Source: Lumbricus terrestris (taxonomy: Eukaryota > Annelida > Clitellata > Crassiclitellata > Lumbricidae). Taken from it: a stretch of DNA of 64,000 bases. Under the pieces are notes generated by a model. The model was not told the origin of the DNA, searched no databases, and was given only the letters and a program-made list of their open reading frames with translations. A program made the translations under genes and the position numbers. Positions within the stretch are counted from its first letter, which is position 1. Each line of letters starts with the position of its first letter. Positions 24,734-35,968 of the stretch are shown in pieces. Where the stretch lies: NCBI GenBank assembly GCA_949752735.1, contig OX457039.1, positions 44,207,452-44,271,451 of the forward strand, read 5' to 3'.

Positions 24734-25412
24734 CACTTTGGTCATTTTAATTCATTACAAATTTGTCATCGCTTGCTCTGATAGACAATGAAAGCTGAGC
24801 AGACTGTATACCCTTTAGAAATAGGTAAGCCGTTGATGAAAGGGATTGGCTCAATGTCAATCAATTGTTCACCTAGTTTCATTGAGAAGTACCAATGGCC
24901 CAAAATATCAGGAGTTTAACCCGATGGATTTTCACGCGGGAAAGCTATATGCTGGAGAAATACCACACTCTGTGACCACAACTGTTATTTTAGTATAAGA
25001 GCGATATAAAAGAATTGAAGGTCGCATTGGAGTTGATATGGGAAGATTTAGCGTATACCTCTGGAATTCATCAACAAGGCCATCAACAACTGTACACAGA
25101 GACAAATGTAAATGTAATCGGATTTTATATCTATAGCGGCCGTCTATGGCTTCCACCCTGTTTTTTCAATGAATTTGATCGGGTGAGATCCTTCACCACC
25201 ATTCGCCCGTTTGAATGGACGCCACGCCATTTAGATCCCCGTGGACGGACCGTGCTCGTCCGAGATTTTGAATCTCTGAAATAGCCACCTTCGGAAAGCG
25301 AACCGCGGTCCGCACGCTCTCTTTCACAGAGCCGCATACAGACGCGCGGCCAGCGCTCTTACCGATGTAGCTCAGTAGACCAGTAAAAACCGATTTTTTT
25401 TATCAAGTCACC

Positions 25413-25642
25413 CAGTGGCGGCGCTAGGGGGGCTGGGGCTAAGCCCCCTACAAGAGGCTCAGCCCCCACCCCCATAGAAAAAGGGCCATCCGAAATTTTT
25501 TACAGTGAAATATCCACAATTTTGGGCTGATGACTAAAAAAAAGGTGGTCAGAAATTTTGGCGGCGAAAACGGAAAATTTTCATGAGATTTCGGTCGAGG
25601 CTTCAGCCCCTCCCCGAAACTGAAATCCTGGCGCCGCCACTT
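25413..25642. mobile_element. hAT-like MITE (CAGTGGCGGCGC ends)
   Basis: Left end CAGTGGCGGCGCTAGG, right end CCTGGCGCCGCCACTT. Perfect 8-bp duplication AAGTCACC (25405-25412 and 25643-25650). Contains AAGCCCCC and GGTCAGAAATTTTGGCGG words shared with 60726-61027. No ORF. Confidence 0.9.
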
Positions 25643-25650
25643 AAGTCACC

Positions 25651-25965
25651 TCTCAAATGATTGTTACCACTTACCAGATAAACTCAGAACTCATGACTCA
25701 GACTCTGAACAAGAGGGGCGCTGGTGGTGGACACGTTAACCCAAGTTGTGAAGAAATGTCAAGTTTATCTGCATGGTAACAATCATTTGAGAAGTGAATT
25801 GGTAAAAAATCGTTTTTGTTACGGGGGTACTCACTAAAAGTGAAAGAAACTTTTGTTCTGTTTTGATTTCTTGGTGAAATTTGGCTGTCGCACATAAATA
25901 TAATTACCTTTAAGCCTGTAAAACATTATTTAATAATTCCTGTAGGCCTATACTCGTGGCCAAAT
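25651..25965 (-). mobile_element. Tc1/mariner fragment
   Basis: GGTGGTGGACACGTTAACCC, AACTTTTGTTCTGTTTTGA and the CTTTAAGCCTGTAAAA word are shared with the 22161-23281 and 9560-10136 elements; both ends are lost. Confidence 0.5.
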
Positions 25966-26461
25966 GTTTTTCTTTTTGATCAGGCCTGGGTTGGGAGCGC
26001 CTCTGCGCGTTTTTGGAAATTGTTTATTGTCAGTGATTACGCAGATCAAGCTGCAGTTCGAGCTTGACACAAAACCATGGAATGCATATTTAGGGCGTTG
26101 TGACTTCAAGCCCGCCCTGAAACAAATAGGCAGAATTTCAGAATTTTTTAAAACTAGTTCTGTATCCATTACGCTAAGAGCATCTCGCCGAATTGGAACC
26201 CACATCGAATTTGTTCCTGGTTGTGTTCCAGCATAAAAGGAATTGCACTATGGTCTACTGCTTGCTTATTGACCATGGTAGTGTCACTCGCTCAAATCAC
26301 TAATCATGACTGATGGACTGAATTTCTGCTGTTTCTTTCTTTGCCTTGTTCTGCTTCTTCTCGTGTGGTGGAGAAACTTTTGGGATAGCCCATGTGACCT
26401 AAATGTATTACGTATACTATGTATAATTGTATATGTGTATATACAAATATAATATTTATAT

Positions 26462-26545
26462 TGTTCATTCATTCATTCGGACATTTATATAGCGCTCCAT
26501 TAAGAAAAAACTACTCAGAGGCGCTCCCAACTCCAGCGCGCCCAA
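26462..26545 (-). mobile_element. SINE 3' fragment
   Basis: CATT run, ATAGCGCTCCATT and AGAGGCGCTCCCAAC read as the reverse complement of the tail of the SINE at 28966-29190. Confidence 0.65.
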
Positions 26546-27071
26546 AAAGAGCAGTTTTAAGTTTAGTAAGGAAGGATCCTGGTATAGTTCCAGGGTGTAG
26601 GCGTAGCTCAAAAGGAAGGCCAAAAATTGTCATGAATTAACGGTTGACAAAATTTTCGTTTTAAAAAGAGCCACTGGACATTTTTTCTGTTGAGTGCATA
26701 ATGACAAAAGATGATCTCGACAGAAACGATAAATTTAGATTTGTTTGCGTCTCAAGTCAGTTTAAGTCGACTTGTAGAGAAATAACTTCAAGTAACTTCT
26801 CTGCAATTCAAATTCGACTTTGGGTCAGTTGAATCGAATTGGGATGACAAAATCGACCCTCCCTCAGTCGACTTATTTGGGTCGACTTTCAAGTCTAAAT
26901 GTGACTTCAACATCCAATCGTGTCCGTGGTAAAATTATAAAGATGATTCTGTACGAATGTGATACGACTACTGATAGGTACAGGGCTCCAGGCCTAAACA
27001 ACACGGATCTATAGCATGCACTCTCATGCACTGTTCATAAGATTCCTTTTTCAAACTTTGTTTTATATAGG

Positions 27072-27513
27072 ACTAGATGTGTTACCCGGCGTTGCCCGGA
27101 AAATTTAGGGTTTAAAAAACTACTCCACTGCGGTACCCATTGTTGACCGTTCGATTTCGGGTTTTCGCCAACCCTCCACCCCACCCCGCTTCCCCAAAAA
27201 GTCAAACGTGACCCGCCCCTGCGGGGCGCTACGGAAATTATTACTGGGCGGGTATGACGTCATGCAAACTGTAGACTCTTTACTAAAGCGCTAGTGTGAA
27301 CGATTATTGATGAAATCTGTCTTAAAACGCTAATAACTCTGGTTTTAAATTGAATTAAAAGCTGAAAATAGTTGTCGTTGACCTTATAATTGGGGTAAGA
27401 ATCAATTGAAATTTTTTTAAAAACCGACGCTGTTTCATTTCCGAGCCTAGTTGTAACGAAGAGTCAACGCACACACATCTGGAAGGACAAACATTCAGAC
27501 TTATAATATTAGA
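27072..27513 (+). mobile_element. Dispersed 440-bp repeat with CCCGGCGTTGCCCGG head, copy 1
   Basis: Starts ACTAGATGTGTTACCCGGCG and ends in ACTTATAATATTAG. Such heads and tails occur on short RTE-like or SINE-like retroelements in many animals; exact class is uncertain. It includes a TGACGTCA palindrome at about 27257 (CRE/ATF-type site). Copies 2 and 3 lie at 54373-54820 and 45965-46621. Confidence 0.7.
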
Positions 27514-27825
27514 TTAATTTTTTTAAGTCACGCCATGATACATTACTTAAGATCCCTTACACAACCATTTCATAAAAAAATTGTAGCGCTTTTGTAAAAT
27601 TCCCTAAATGCGTTTACAACAGACGAGATACACATATACTTACATACAATACAAATACAAGGCACTGAACCGGATGTGCCTTGTATCCGTTTCAAAAGAT
27701 ATAGGCCTACCGTTTATAATCAGAATCTGTCGAAGTTAAGCGGCTATATACGATTCTGAATATCGGCTCATCAACGTATTGAAGAGATTATGTATAGGGC
27801 CTACATAGGCTACACACACATACAT

Positions 27826-27852
27826 ATATACATACATACAATCATACATACA

Positions 27853-27885
<33 letters not shown>
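27826..27885. repeat. (ATAC)n microsatellite
   Basis: Tetranucleotide run, mostly pure. Confidence 0.9.
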
Positions 27886-28965
27886 GCATGCCTATCTGTA
27901 AACATATAATTTATAGTGACTTAGCCTACTATCACCCGCGTCAAATATTCTATCGATGAATCGGCGGCACAGGTAGCGCTTGCTCGCCCGCTCGCGGTAG
28001 GGCTACAAAGAGGGGAAAGGCTCCCTCCCTCCGTCTCTCTCTTTTCTTGCGCTGTATCTCTGTCTGTCTCACCGTCAGTCTGTCTGAATTTCTCTCGATC
28101 GCTCATCGTTGCAAAGATCAAAGACTGCCACCACATGCGCCTATCGTTGTGCATCGGTTTTGCTCTCGTTGAGAACTCCTTTATCTCCACTGTACATATA
28201 TACATTACATATGCAGGCATATAATGTACATTTATCTATCTAACAAGACGCCCACGCGCGCCATTATAACGTTACATATCGGCCAATAAATCGTTAGCAG
28301 ACTTTACTATCACCTTTCATAATATGAACACTCGTCTGTGAAAAATTATATTCATTCATTGTTCTATACTTGCATGTGCGCGCCCTGATAATCAAATGCA
28401 GTAGAGAAGACTACAGGCCTAGGTATATAATTGTCGGCATAGAGTAACTTAATTAGATTTATTGTTATATTGGCCTATATATTCAATTGGTAGGACTATT
28501 GAAAACGATTAGAATGAATGTGTTCTTTCCAGTTAAGGTCACTTCCAAAAGACCTCTATAGGCCCTATATAGCGTAACAGGCGTTTAAAACCCCAAACAT
28601 TTTGCTTAATTTTAAGATTGCATTGCAGCCTATATAGGCCTACATCAGACTAATTTTTCCTTCTAATTTGTTCTTTCCCCTCGTCCTCATCAACCTGTTC
28701 CTCTTTGGCTTCATTCTTCTTTCTTCTATCCTGCTGCTCTTAATCTTTCCATTTTCTGTTTTTTTCTTGTTTCTCCTTCGGCTTTTTTCATTATACCCTT
28801 TCTGTATAATTGTTGTTTCTACTAGCCGTTGAAAAGCTCGTTAATGCTGCATAGACTAAGATTCATTGTGTCAAATGCTGAGACGTAAATAACTCTGCTG
28901 TAGGCGACTAATCACTGTAGTCAAACACTGCAAGTTCAAAAGTGAATATACTTACTATTTTAATA

Positions 28966-29190
28966 ATATTATGTGGGGCGCGGTGGGTTCGGTGCCTTGG
29001 AGCCGGAAGGTACCAAGTTCGAATAAATCTCAAGTCGCCGCGTAGGGACCTTGAGCAAGTCATTCACTCGCAATTGCTCGTGCTCTTCGGCGTGAAGCTC
29101 CGGTGCAGTGTCCGCGCTGTAGTTGGGAGCGCCTCTGAGGAGAGAGAGTTTGAAGAGGCGCTATGGCAAATGATGGAAATAAAAAAGGTG
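28966..29190 (+). mobile_element. tRNA-derived SINE, near complete
   Basis: tRNA-like head with GGTGCCTTGGAGCCGGAAGG and a B-box-like AGTTCGAATAAA, a body with ACCTTGAGCAAGTCATTCACT and GGGAGCGCCTCTGA, and an A-rich end. It lies only about 60 bases before Hox3 exon 2. At least two other long copies occur, at 33057-33252 and 61488-61675. Confidence 0.85.
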
Positions 29191-29253
29191 TTTACATTGT
29201 CCCATGCTAGAGTGGTCTACAATAAAGTATTGCTATTTCTCTGTCGTTGTCAG

Positions 29254-30275
29254 AATACCATGGGGCTCCGTCATCCCTTAACCAGTCTCACCCGCCGCCT
29301 ACGAAGAGAGCGCGGACAGCCTACACCAGCGCCCAGCTCGTCGAACTGGAAAAGGAATTTCACTTCAACCGCTACCTCTGCCGACCGCGTCGGATCGAAC
29401 TGGCCTCTCTCCTCAACCTTTCGGAGCGCCAGATCAAGATCTGGTTCCAGAACCGTCGAATGAAGTACAAGAAGGATCAGAAGCAGGGAGGCAGTACAGC
29501 AGTCGAAAAGCTGACGTCATCATCCGGCGTTTGCGGGGCAGACGACACAGGCGACGCGCTGTCACCGGACGAGTCCATCGACGAGTCAACAGGGGGACCG
29601 TTCTCGCCTTCTGCTGGTTCGGACGCTCCGAAGATGCGATCGGCGTTAGAACCTCTGCCCCCTTTGACGCTTGGTTCGACCTGCCTGCAGGGTTCGTTGG
29701 GTGCACAAGGGCAACAACAACAGCAACAACAACAGACGAGAACGGTTTCGAACACGAGCAGCGGGGCTGACGACAGGAGATATCATTCGTCGGAGGACTA
29801 TCCTCCACCTTTGTTAGTGGAATGCGCTGATAAACTGGTGAACGAAAACAGGATCATTTACGGCGACGTCACCACCATATTAAAACCAATCGAAGGGGGC
29901 ACGGCTCAACCTGGCAGCTTCGACGGCTACAGTGCTGCACCAACTCCTCCGTTCTCACGATACCTCCATCCGTCTAACAACGCCTTCGGAGCGTACTACA
30001 GTCCCCAGGACTTCTGGTCTTCTCACGGATTCCCGTCAATGACCGGAGCAGGATTCATGACAGATGCAATGGCAACGCACGGCTCTCAAATCCAATCGGA
30101 CCAGAATCCATATGCTCAACACCGTCGCTACGTCGTGCAACCGCCACACATCAGTCAAATCGGCGCTAGAGGGTCGGGTGTTCAAGCCCAGGGAAACTAC
30201 CCCTACGACGGCTATACTCCTATGGTTTCAGACCAACAGTTTCGTTTCACGGGCGGATTTAAGGAGGAGCAGTAG
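29254..30275 (+). CDS. Hox3: Hox3, coding exon 2 with homeobox
   Basis: Acceptor TTGTCAG/AA at 29253/29254; joins exon 1 as G+AA (Glu). The homeodomain is 29301-29480: a Lys-Arg-Ala-Arg-Thr-Ala-Tyr start, [17 protein letters not shown] in helices 1-2, and recognition helix [16 protein letters not shown] with the DNA-contacting Gln50 and Asn51. [12 protein letters not shown] plus YLCRPRR is diagnostic of paralogue group 3. The C-terminal 265 residues are Ser/Gln/Pro-rich with a seven-Gln run and end [10 protein letters not shown]. Nuclear DNA-binding regulator of anterior-posterior patterning. The splice position before the homeodomain is typical of Hox genes. Confidence 0.96.
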
Positions 30276-31118
30276 ACCCTGTGGTTGCCTTACAGATAAC
30301 TTCACTAGCCTACATAATTATAATACTATATGCGAGGCAGGGCATAACCTAGTTGCAAGATCGCGATTTTTAAAAGCCTTTTACTGCTGTGTAGGCCTAC
30401 AAGGTTCCAATCTCTGTTTGAGGTGAATTTCAAATAGACTCTTCTGACCATGGTCTCGAAAACTTCAAAGAAATCCCGTTTAATTTCGTCCATCTACAAA
30501 CCAGAATCCTTATAATTGATGATGGTAGGCCTATATATTTTTATAGACATTGGACTACCACAGCACTTCCTCGGTATTAGGCTACAGCAGGCTATAACTT
30601 ATAGCTTTATAAGGTTATCTGCGGTGAATCGACCTGTGAGTTGTCATGACACGCGATTTAGGCCTACTACAAGTCTGCCGTCCCACAACATATTCTTTTT
30701 TTATAGCGCGTAAGTTGCTTCCAATCAGTTGCAAGAGCTATTTATCATCAGCCAGAATCTAGCTGCTAGATGAAACGACATCAATTAATTATTAGGCTAT
30801 AGCGTGCACCACAGCCTGCACTGTGCCACAGTTGCACGAAGGATAGGCTTTACATTGCGTCTCACTATCCTCACTTGTTGTCCCATTTGACCAGACTGCA
30901 TACATACACAACAACCACCCTCAAATCGGTTTATTGCGGACCAGAGTCGAGTTGAAGACTGGAGGACAAAGAGATGGCCAAGAGGGAGTGGTAAGTCACT
31001 TTCCTGCCACCCAATCTTCCCTTCACGTCCAATCACACCGGGTCTCGTCTCACTGAATGGCATGCATGCCGATGTCCGTCGTCAACCGATGCGCTGCTTG
31101 TTCACATGCAGCAATACC

Positions 31119-31132
31119 GTTGCCATAGCAAC
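31119..31132. promoter_or_regulatory. RFX-type X-box
   Basis: GTTGCCATAGCAAC differs by one base from the palindromic RFX consensus GTTGCCATGGCAAC. X-boxes mark promoters of ciliary genes and also RFX enhancers. No adjacent gene start is evident. Confidence 0.5.
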
Positions 31133-31668
31133 GAAGCAACAGCGGCTGCATGAATATGACGTAGGCGTTGCTCTGAATATCGCTCGGCTTGGCTCTCTGG
31201 TTGCGTTGAGTTGTCTTAGGCTTATATTATTATTCTGAGACTCGCGAACTTTGACATGAAGTATCGCATCGCGTGTCTATAGCCTTATGAAACGCCACTC
31301 ACAGTGCACACCAATCTGAGGTGGGAGCCAGCGCAGAAAACCCAGAGATAAGGTGTGGCTCTGGAACCAGTTTTAGCCTAATAGCGAATGTATCAATTAT
31401 ATATGGAGAGATCCGATTCCAAAGTGCAGGCACGAATTATGGCAATACTCAAGTTTTGGCCAATGTAGTCTTTGTTAAGGAGATCCACTCAAAGTGTCAA
31501 AGTAATGGTTTTGCGTTGCAAATGTGAAGCAACATACATTTCGTTCCAAACAGTTTTTACTTAGGCTACTCCTTAGCCAGCATTCTTTTTTGGTGTGCGC
31601 GAACGAACATCTAGTTTTAAACATTCATTTCTTTTAGCGAATTATTAAATCCAGAGAAAATAAGCATC

Positions 31669-31720
31669 GCCATCTAGCGATCTGAATAACCTGGGGACAC
31701 TACCATGCTGCCATCTGGCG
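31669..31720 (-). promoter_or_regulatory. Pair of CTCF-like sites
   Basis: GCCATCTAGCG at 31669-31679 and GCCATCTGGCG at 31710-31720. Their reverse complements CGCTAGATGGC and CGCCAGATGGC fit the core YAGRKGGC of the CTCF motif, in the same orientation 41 bases apart. They lie between Hox3 and GPD1, where an insulator would be plausible. Binding is inferred from motif only. Confidence 0.45.
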
Positions 31721-32245
31721 AGTTAGCCCTTAAACGACCTTCGCTAGTCATCATGGGTAAAGATGCGACGAATTTTCAGTCAGAACTGGTTACGGAGCTG
31801 CTCTACACGTTGGAGAGCCATTGATTGTATTGCCTTATACAGCCACTGCTCATTAGGTCTATAATTAATTATGTTGCACTGGACTTTATTAAATATACAG
31901 GCAAACGGTATGCAAGTCGAATTCTAGTATTATGCTAAGCTATTGTGTATACTTAAATTTACGAGGCTTTTAAATCTATTTTTGCTTTCTCATGCAGTTT
32001 CCTAAGTTATTACAACTGCAGAGAACCGAAGCAGTCACTGTATGTGCCTTATCTGTCTAACAGAACTAATGCCTTATGACATCATGCATCTTGAGCTGTT
32101 ATAAAACTAAATTTCAGTGGCCACAAACGCTACATCTATAGGCTAAAGTAATGTCCAACAGGTTGCTCAACAAAAACGGCGTTTCTGAAAGCTTGTGATC
32201 TCATGAAACGATGCAACACCCTCGAAGTCTGAAGACTGTTTATGG

Positions 32246-32583
32246 CAGTGGTTCCCAACCTTTTTTGGCATCTGCGCCACTTTTTCTAAGTTGGAGGGCA
32301 CGAGGGCCTCTGTTTCTTAATTGAAGGACATTAGGGGGCCACAATGCTAAAATTTAATGAATTAAAAGCATATGAAATTGTTATAATTGAATCAAAATAG
32401 AATGTTTGATGTTATTTATTGACGTCAAATTAAAACAATTTGTAATAGAAAATAAATTATGTTTTATTGTGTCCAAAATGTCAATTTTTTCATATATTTT
32501 TGTTAATCCTTTGAAAGATAAGGGCCATTTTTTATGCCTGGCAGGCAGCTTTTGGCCCGTAGGCCATGGTTTGGGAACCATTG
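32246..32583. mobile_element. hAT-Charlie-like element
   Basis: Left end CAGTGGTTCCCAACCTTTTT, right end CATGGTTTGGGAACCATTG, the classic Charlie-group ends. Flanks GTTTATGG (32238-32245) and GTTTATGC (32584-32591) form a 7-of-8 duplication. AT-rich and non-coding inside. Confidence 0.88.
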
Positions 32584-33056
32584 GTTTATGCGAACATTTC
32601 TCCTGTTATGTACTGTTGTACTCTCAGGAGAGCCACTCATTTTAGTTTAACAGCAGTGTATGTTTATACTATTGTTTACACAATTTTGTGCCTTATAAAT
32701 GTTCTGTATTCAAGTTTTGTATGATTTAGCACATATTAATAGTAGTTTGATCCCATAATATTATAATTATATAAATATATATAGTTTTCTACAGCATATG
32801 CATAGGCTATTATATGATCCATGCATTATGTCATCCAAATGAGCGTTACTAATTGTCAGTCAATGAAAAATGTGTGGTCTGGTGGATGTTTATTTCTATA
32901 TTTTAAACAAGAATTATTAATTAACCTAATTTCTGAAATTATTTATCTATGTTAATCAAAAAATTGGGGTTGTTCTTGCTGCATTAGTAAATTTGTACAC
33001 CTATATAGCATTTTTATGATCAATTATGTATGTATGTATGTGCAGTTGTGCACTTG

Positions 33057-33252
33057 TTATAGTGCCCAAGATATTTACTCAGAAGTGCTCCTGACTACAG
33101 CATGGCACCGAATCGGAGTTTCATGCTGAAGCGCACAAGCAGCCGCGAGTGAAGGACTTGCTCAAAGTCGCTACGAAGCGGCTTGAGGTGGATTCAAACC
33201 TGCAACCCTCCGGCTGCAAGGCAACGAACATACCTACTACACCACGCCATGC
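33057..33252 (-). mobile_element. tRNA-derived SINE
   Basis: Read on the - strand: GCATGGCGTGGTGTAGTAGG head, B box GGTTTGAATCC, then GAGCAAGTCCTTCACTCGC and the GCACTTCTGAGTA tail. A reading frame across it on the + strand is artefact. Confidence 0.85.
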
Positions 33253-34308
33253 AACTAGCGCACAATACAAGTGCACAACTTAATATATCTCCATACCCTC
33301 ATCTCATCGATTGGCATTTCCATCTACCTATTCCATCTCATCCCATTCAACTGGTCTTTTCAAAATTTTGCCCTTATCAGACAGACTACTTCTTGACTAA
33401 AAGCAAATACACACAAAGGGTTAATAGATGCCAAAATGTGAATTAAGTTTTCTGTTGGTGGTAAAGTCAATCATACAATCACCACTGAATTACTATGCAA
33501 TAAGTCGCTAAATAAGCCACATATAAATCATGTCCTGATGTCACATATCAAAAAGTCAATTTCAAACAGTCTGGGCTAGTGGGACTGAATTTGTTCACAC
33601 CATAAGAGTTTACTGAAGTGAAAAATTGTTATATTCAAAGTTATGTATGTTCTCAATATACCAGTAGGAATGAATTCTGCTAAGTAACAAAAGCAGCTGA
33701 ATAGATGGCAAGAGCGAATTTCTCAACAGTCAAGTATTAAAGATAAACTGTAAAAATCTAGAGTCGACTATTCATTTTAGCATCAAACACAACACCAGTC
33801 CATAATAACTGAATAACCTCTTATTAAAGACTATAAATTATGACTTGATAACTAAGTTGCAAGACTATCAACATTATTTCTTGCTATCAAGTGCAGCTTT
33901 GTCACAATGCAATCTCCTATCAACCTACAACAATTGATTACACGTTTGAAAAGTCATCACCAATAAGCGATGAAAAACCGTATAGTCATTATCCCTTAAA
34001 GTTATAAGAAAAGTAGCACAAATTATGACATAGCTGCTTATCACGATGTTCATTTTATATTTACCGCAGTCATCAATACCTAGAGCTAATGTGATTTTAA
34101 CAGAACTGCATTCACTTGCAACCATTATTTATATAAACACAGATTTTTCTGTAATTGTAATTATACAGAATACACAAAACAAGACTTCAAATGTAAAAGA
34201 CCACAAGAAAAAACACATGTCTATTCAAAATGTCTGAATGTCAAATATGATTTAAACTTTGCACAAACAAACACCGGTAACTTTGAGCAGCACTTGCTAA
34301 TTATAAAA

Positions 34309-34805
34309 TATTCCATTGTTAATTACACTTAACATTTATTATGTAATTCATGCCTGAAGACAAAGTGTGTCATCACTTACAATAAAATGAAATAAATGGA
34401 ACTAAGTGAAAAATTTAAGTTTAAGGATTTTAGCTTCAAAATTTTCAATGGTGGGGTAGCCAATATGCTTATATATACAAAACGTGGTATGAAGCATTTA
34501 TGATCCTTACTCAGCAGCTCCAATTTATGAGCTTTTGCTATTAAACTATAAAATATTAACTGTTAATGACATTTAAATGACAATGTTTAACAACATGACA
34601 CTTATTATGTAAATCCATCCATGACTGATGACAAACTGCATACAATGAAATGAAGTAATTAGAGCATGGAACTAAAAGAAAAACATTGAAGTTTAACAAT
34701 TTTAGCTTTAAATTTCTCAATGGCTGGGGTAGCCAATATGCTTGTATAGAACAACTCGTGGTGTGAAGCTTTTATCATCCTTAGCAGCTCCAATTCACGA
34801 GTGTT
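34309..34805. repeat. Diverged tandem duplication, about 260-bp unit
   Basis: The stretch with AAGTTTAAGGATTTTAGC, GGGGTAGCCAATATGCTT and CAGCAGCTCCAATTTATGAG at 34417-34530 recurs with substitutions at 34690-34801, and their upstream parts also align. It is downstream of GPD1, perhaps within its 3'UTR. Confidence 0.75.
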
Positions 34806-35871
34806 TTTGTGGCAAAGGGCATACTACAGCCTACTGCAGAGAGCGACTCTTATATGAATGCCATTTGAGTAGTGCTATGAAAATGTTCAATTGCATCTCC
34901 TATCAGAAGAGTTATCTGATTTTCATATTATATTAACAAATTTTGCTTATCACTGCAACAAAAGCCAAAGCCTACTAAATAAAACAAATTGCTAATTCCA
35001 TTTTGAACAACAGTAAAGAAACATACATTACAAGTGTTTGTTATACCCAGTAAAGCCCCAAATGTTCACAGCCGAAACTTGTACCCTGTCAACAAAGTTT
35101 GTCTCACCAGCTCAATCGTGAAATCTGGTGCCTCTGTCATACAATACAGATTAGAAAACTCACCGGTAAGCAATGACTGCCAACTAACACAGTTCTTATT
35201 AATTAAGACCATTAAAGAATAAAGCTACCCGCACATATTTTGCATCCTCCAAGTGAATACAAGTCTACTTAAAAAATTAAATCTCATCACCACAAAACGA
35301 TAGTTACAGAAACGGTATTTATACACAGTTCTCATCCAACCCAATGCCCCTTTGCGGCATTGAGCGCACACATCACCTGACCAACAAAATCTGCTACAAA
35401 CTAAAAGAAAATCGTAAAATAAAAACGCTATAAACGAGCTTATGACAACAGACAACTTCAGATGCACCAAATTTAATGAACCGCAAGTTATAAAATCTCC
35501 ACAGAAGAAATATCAAGCATATATTGACTAAATGCAGTCGACCTTCTATCACATTTTCATCTTCCAGAATCGCTTCCCCATAAGCTTGGTTCCACGTAAA
35601 GTGCCGAGTGCAGGAATCACAATTTAATGAACGCAGAAATTGTTTTGTGCATCAGCCATCAGTCTCTTTAATCATCTTGCACTACATTTGCGCTTTTTAA
35701 TCAGGAACTGGGTTTAGGCAACTACACGTTAACTAATCAGAAAAAATTGAGTGGCTTACACTTAGGGTCTGATCGAAAAGTTATAAGAATTGTTCAAAGG
35801 AGTTAGTTGTTGTTGATTGTAAATTCCATTGTCTCTTGGTCCTAGGTGACTCTCAGAATGTTGGCACGATC

Positions 35872-35968
35872 CTAAAGATGATGAGGGTGGTTCCTGAGGC
35901 AGTCAATGAATGACTCTGGGGGCAACTGTCCCACACAAATTCTATGGATTGCAGTGAACAATGGAAAT
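35872..35968 (-). CDS. GPD1: GPD1 exon 9
   Basis: [20 protein letters not shown] to RNHPHHL and stop TAG at 35874-35872, after acceptor TTTTAG. Confidence 0.95.

Larger units (their letters stand above)
30276..35871. other. Hox3-GPD1 intergenic space
   Basis: Both genes end into this interval (Hox3 from the left, GPD1 from the right), so it contains their 3'UTRs. Recognised contents are the X-box at 31119, CTCF-like sites at 31669 and 31710, a hAT element at 32246, a SINE at 33057 and a tandem duplication at about 34309-34800. No other coding exon recognised. Confidence 0.7.

Noticed and set aside
25310..25390. tRNA-like words (GTAGCTCAGTAGAC and GGTAAGAGCGCTGG on the other strand)
   Set aside because: No A-box/B-box pair with correct spacing or cloverleaf could be built by eye.
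29434..29808. Frames antisense to the Hox3 homeobox exon
   Set aside because: Shadows of a GC-rich coding exon.
31754..31840. Small frame starting MGKDATNFQSELVTELLYTLESH
   Set aside because: Only 23 codons, no partner exon or similarity that I recognise.
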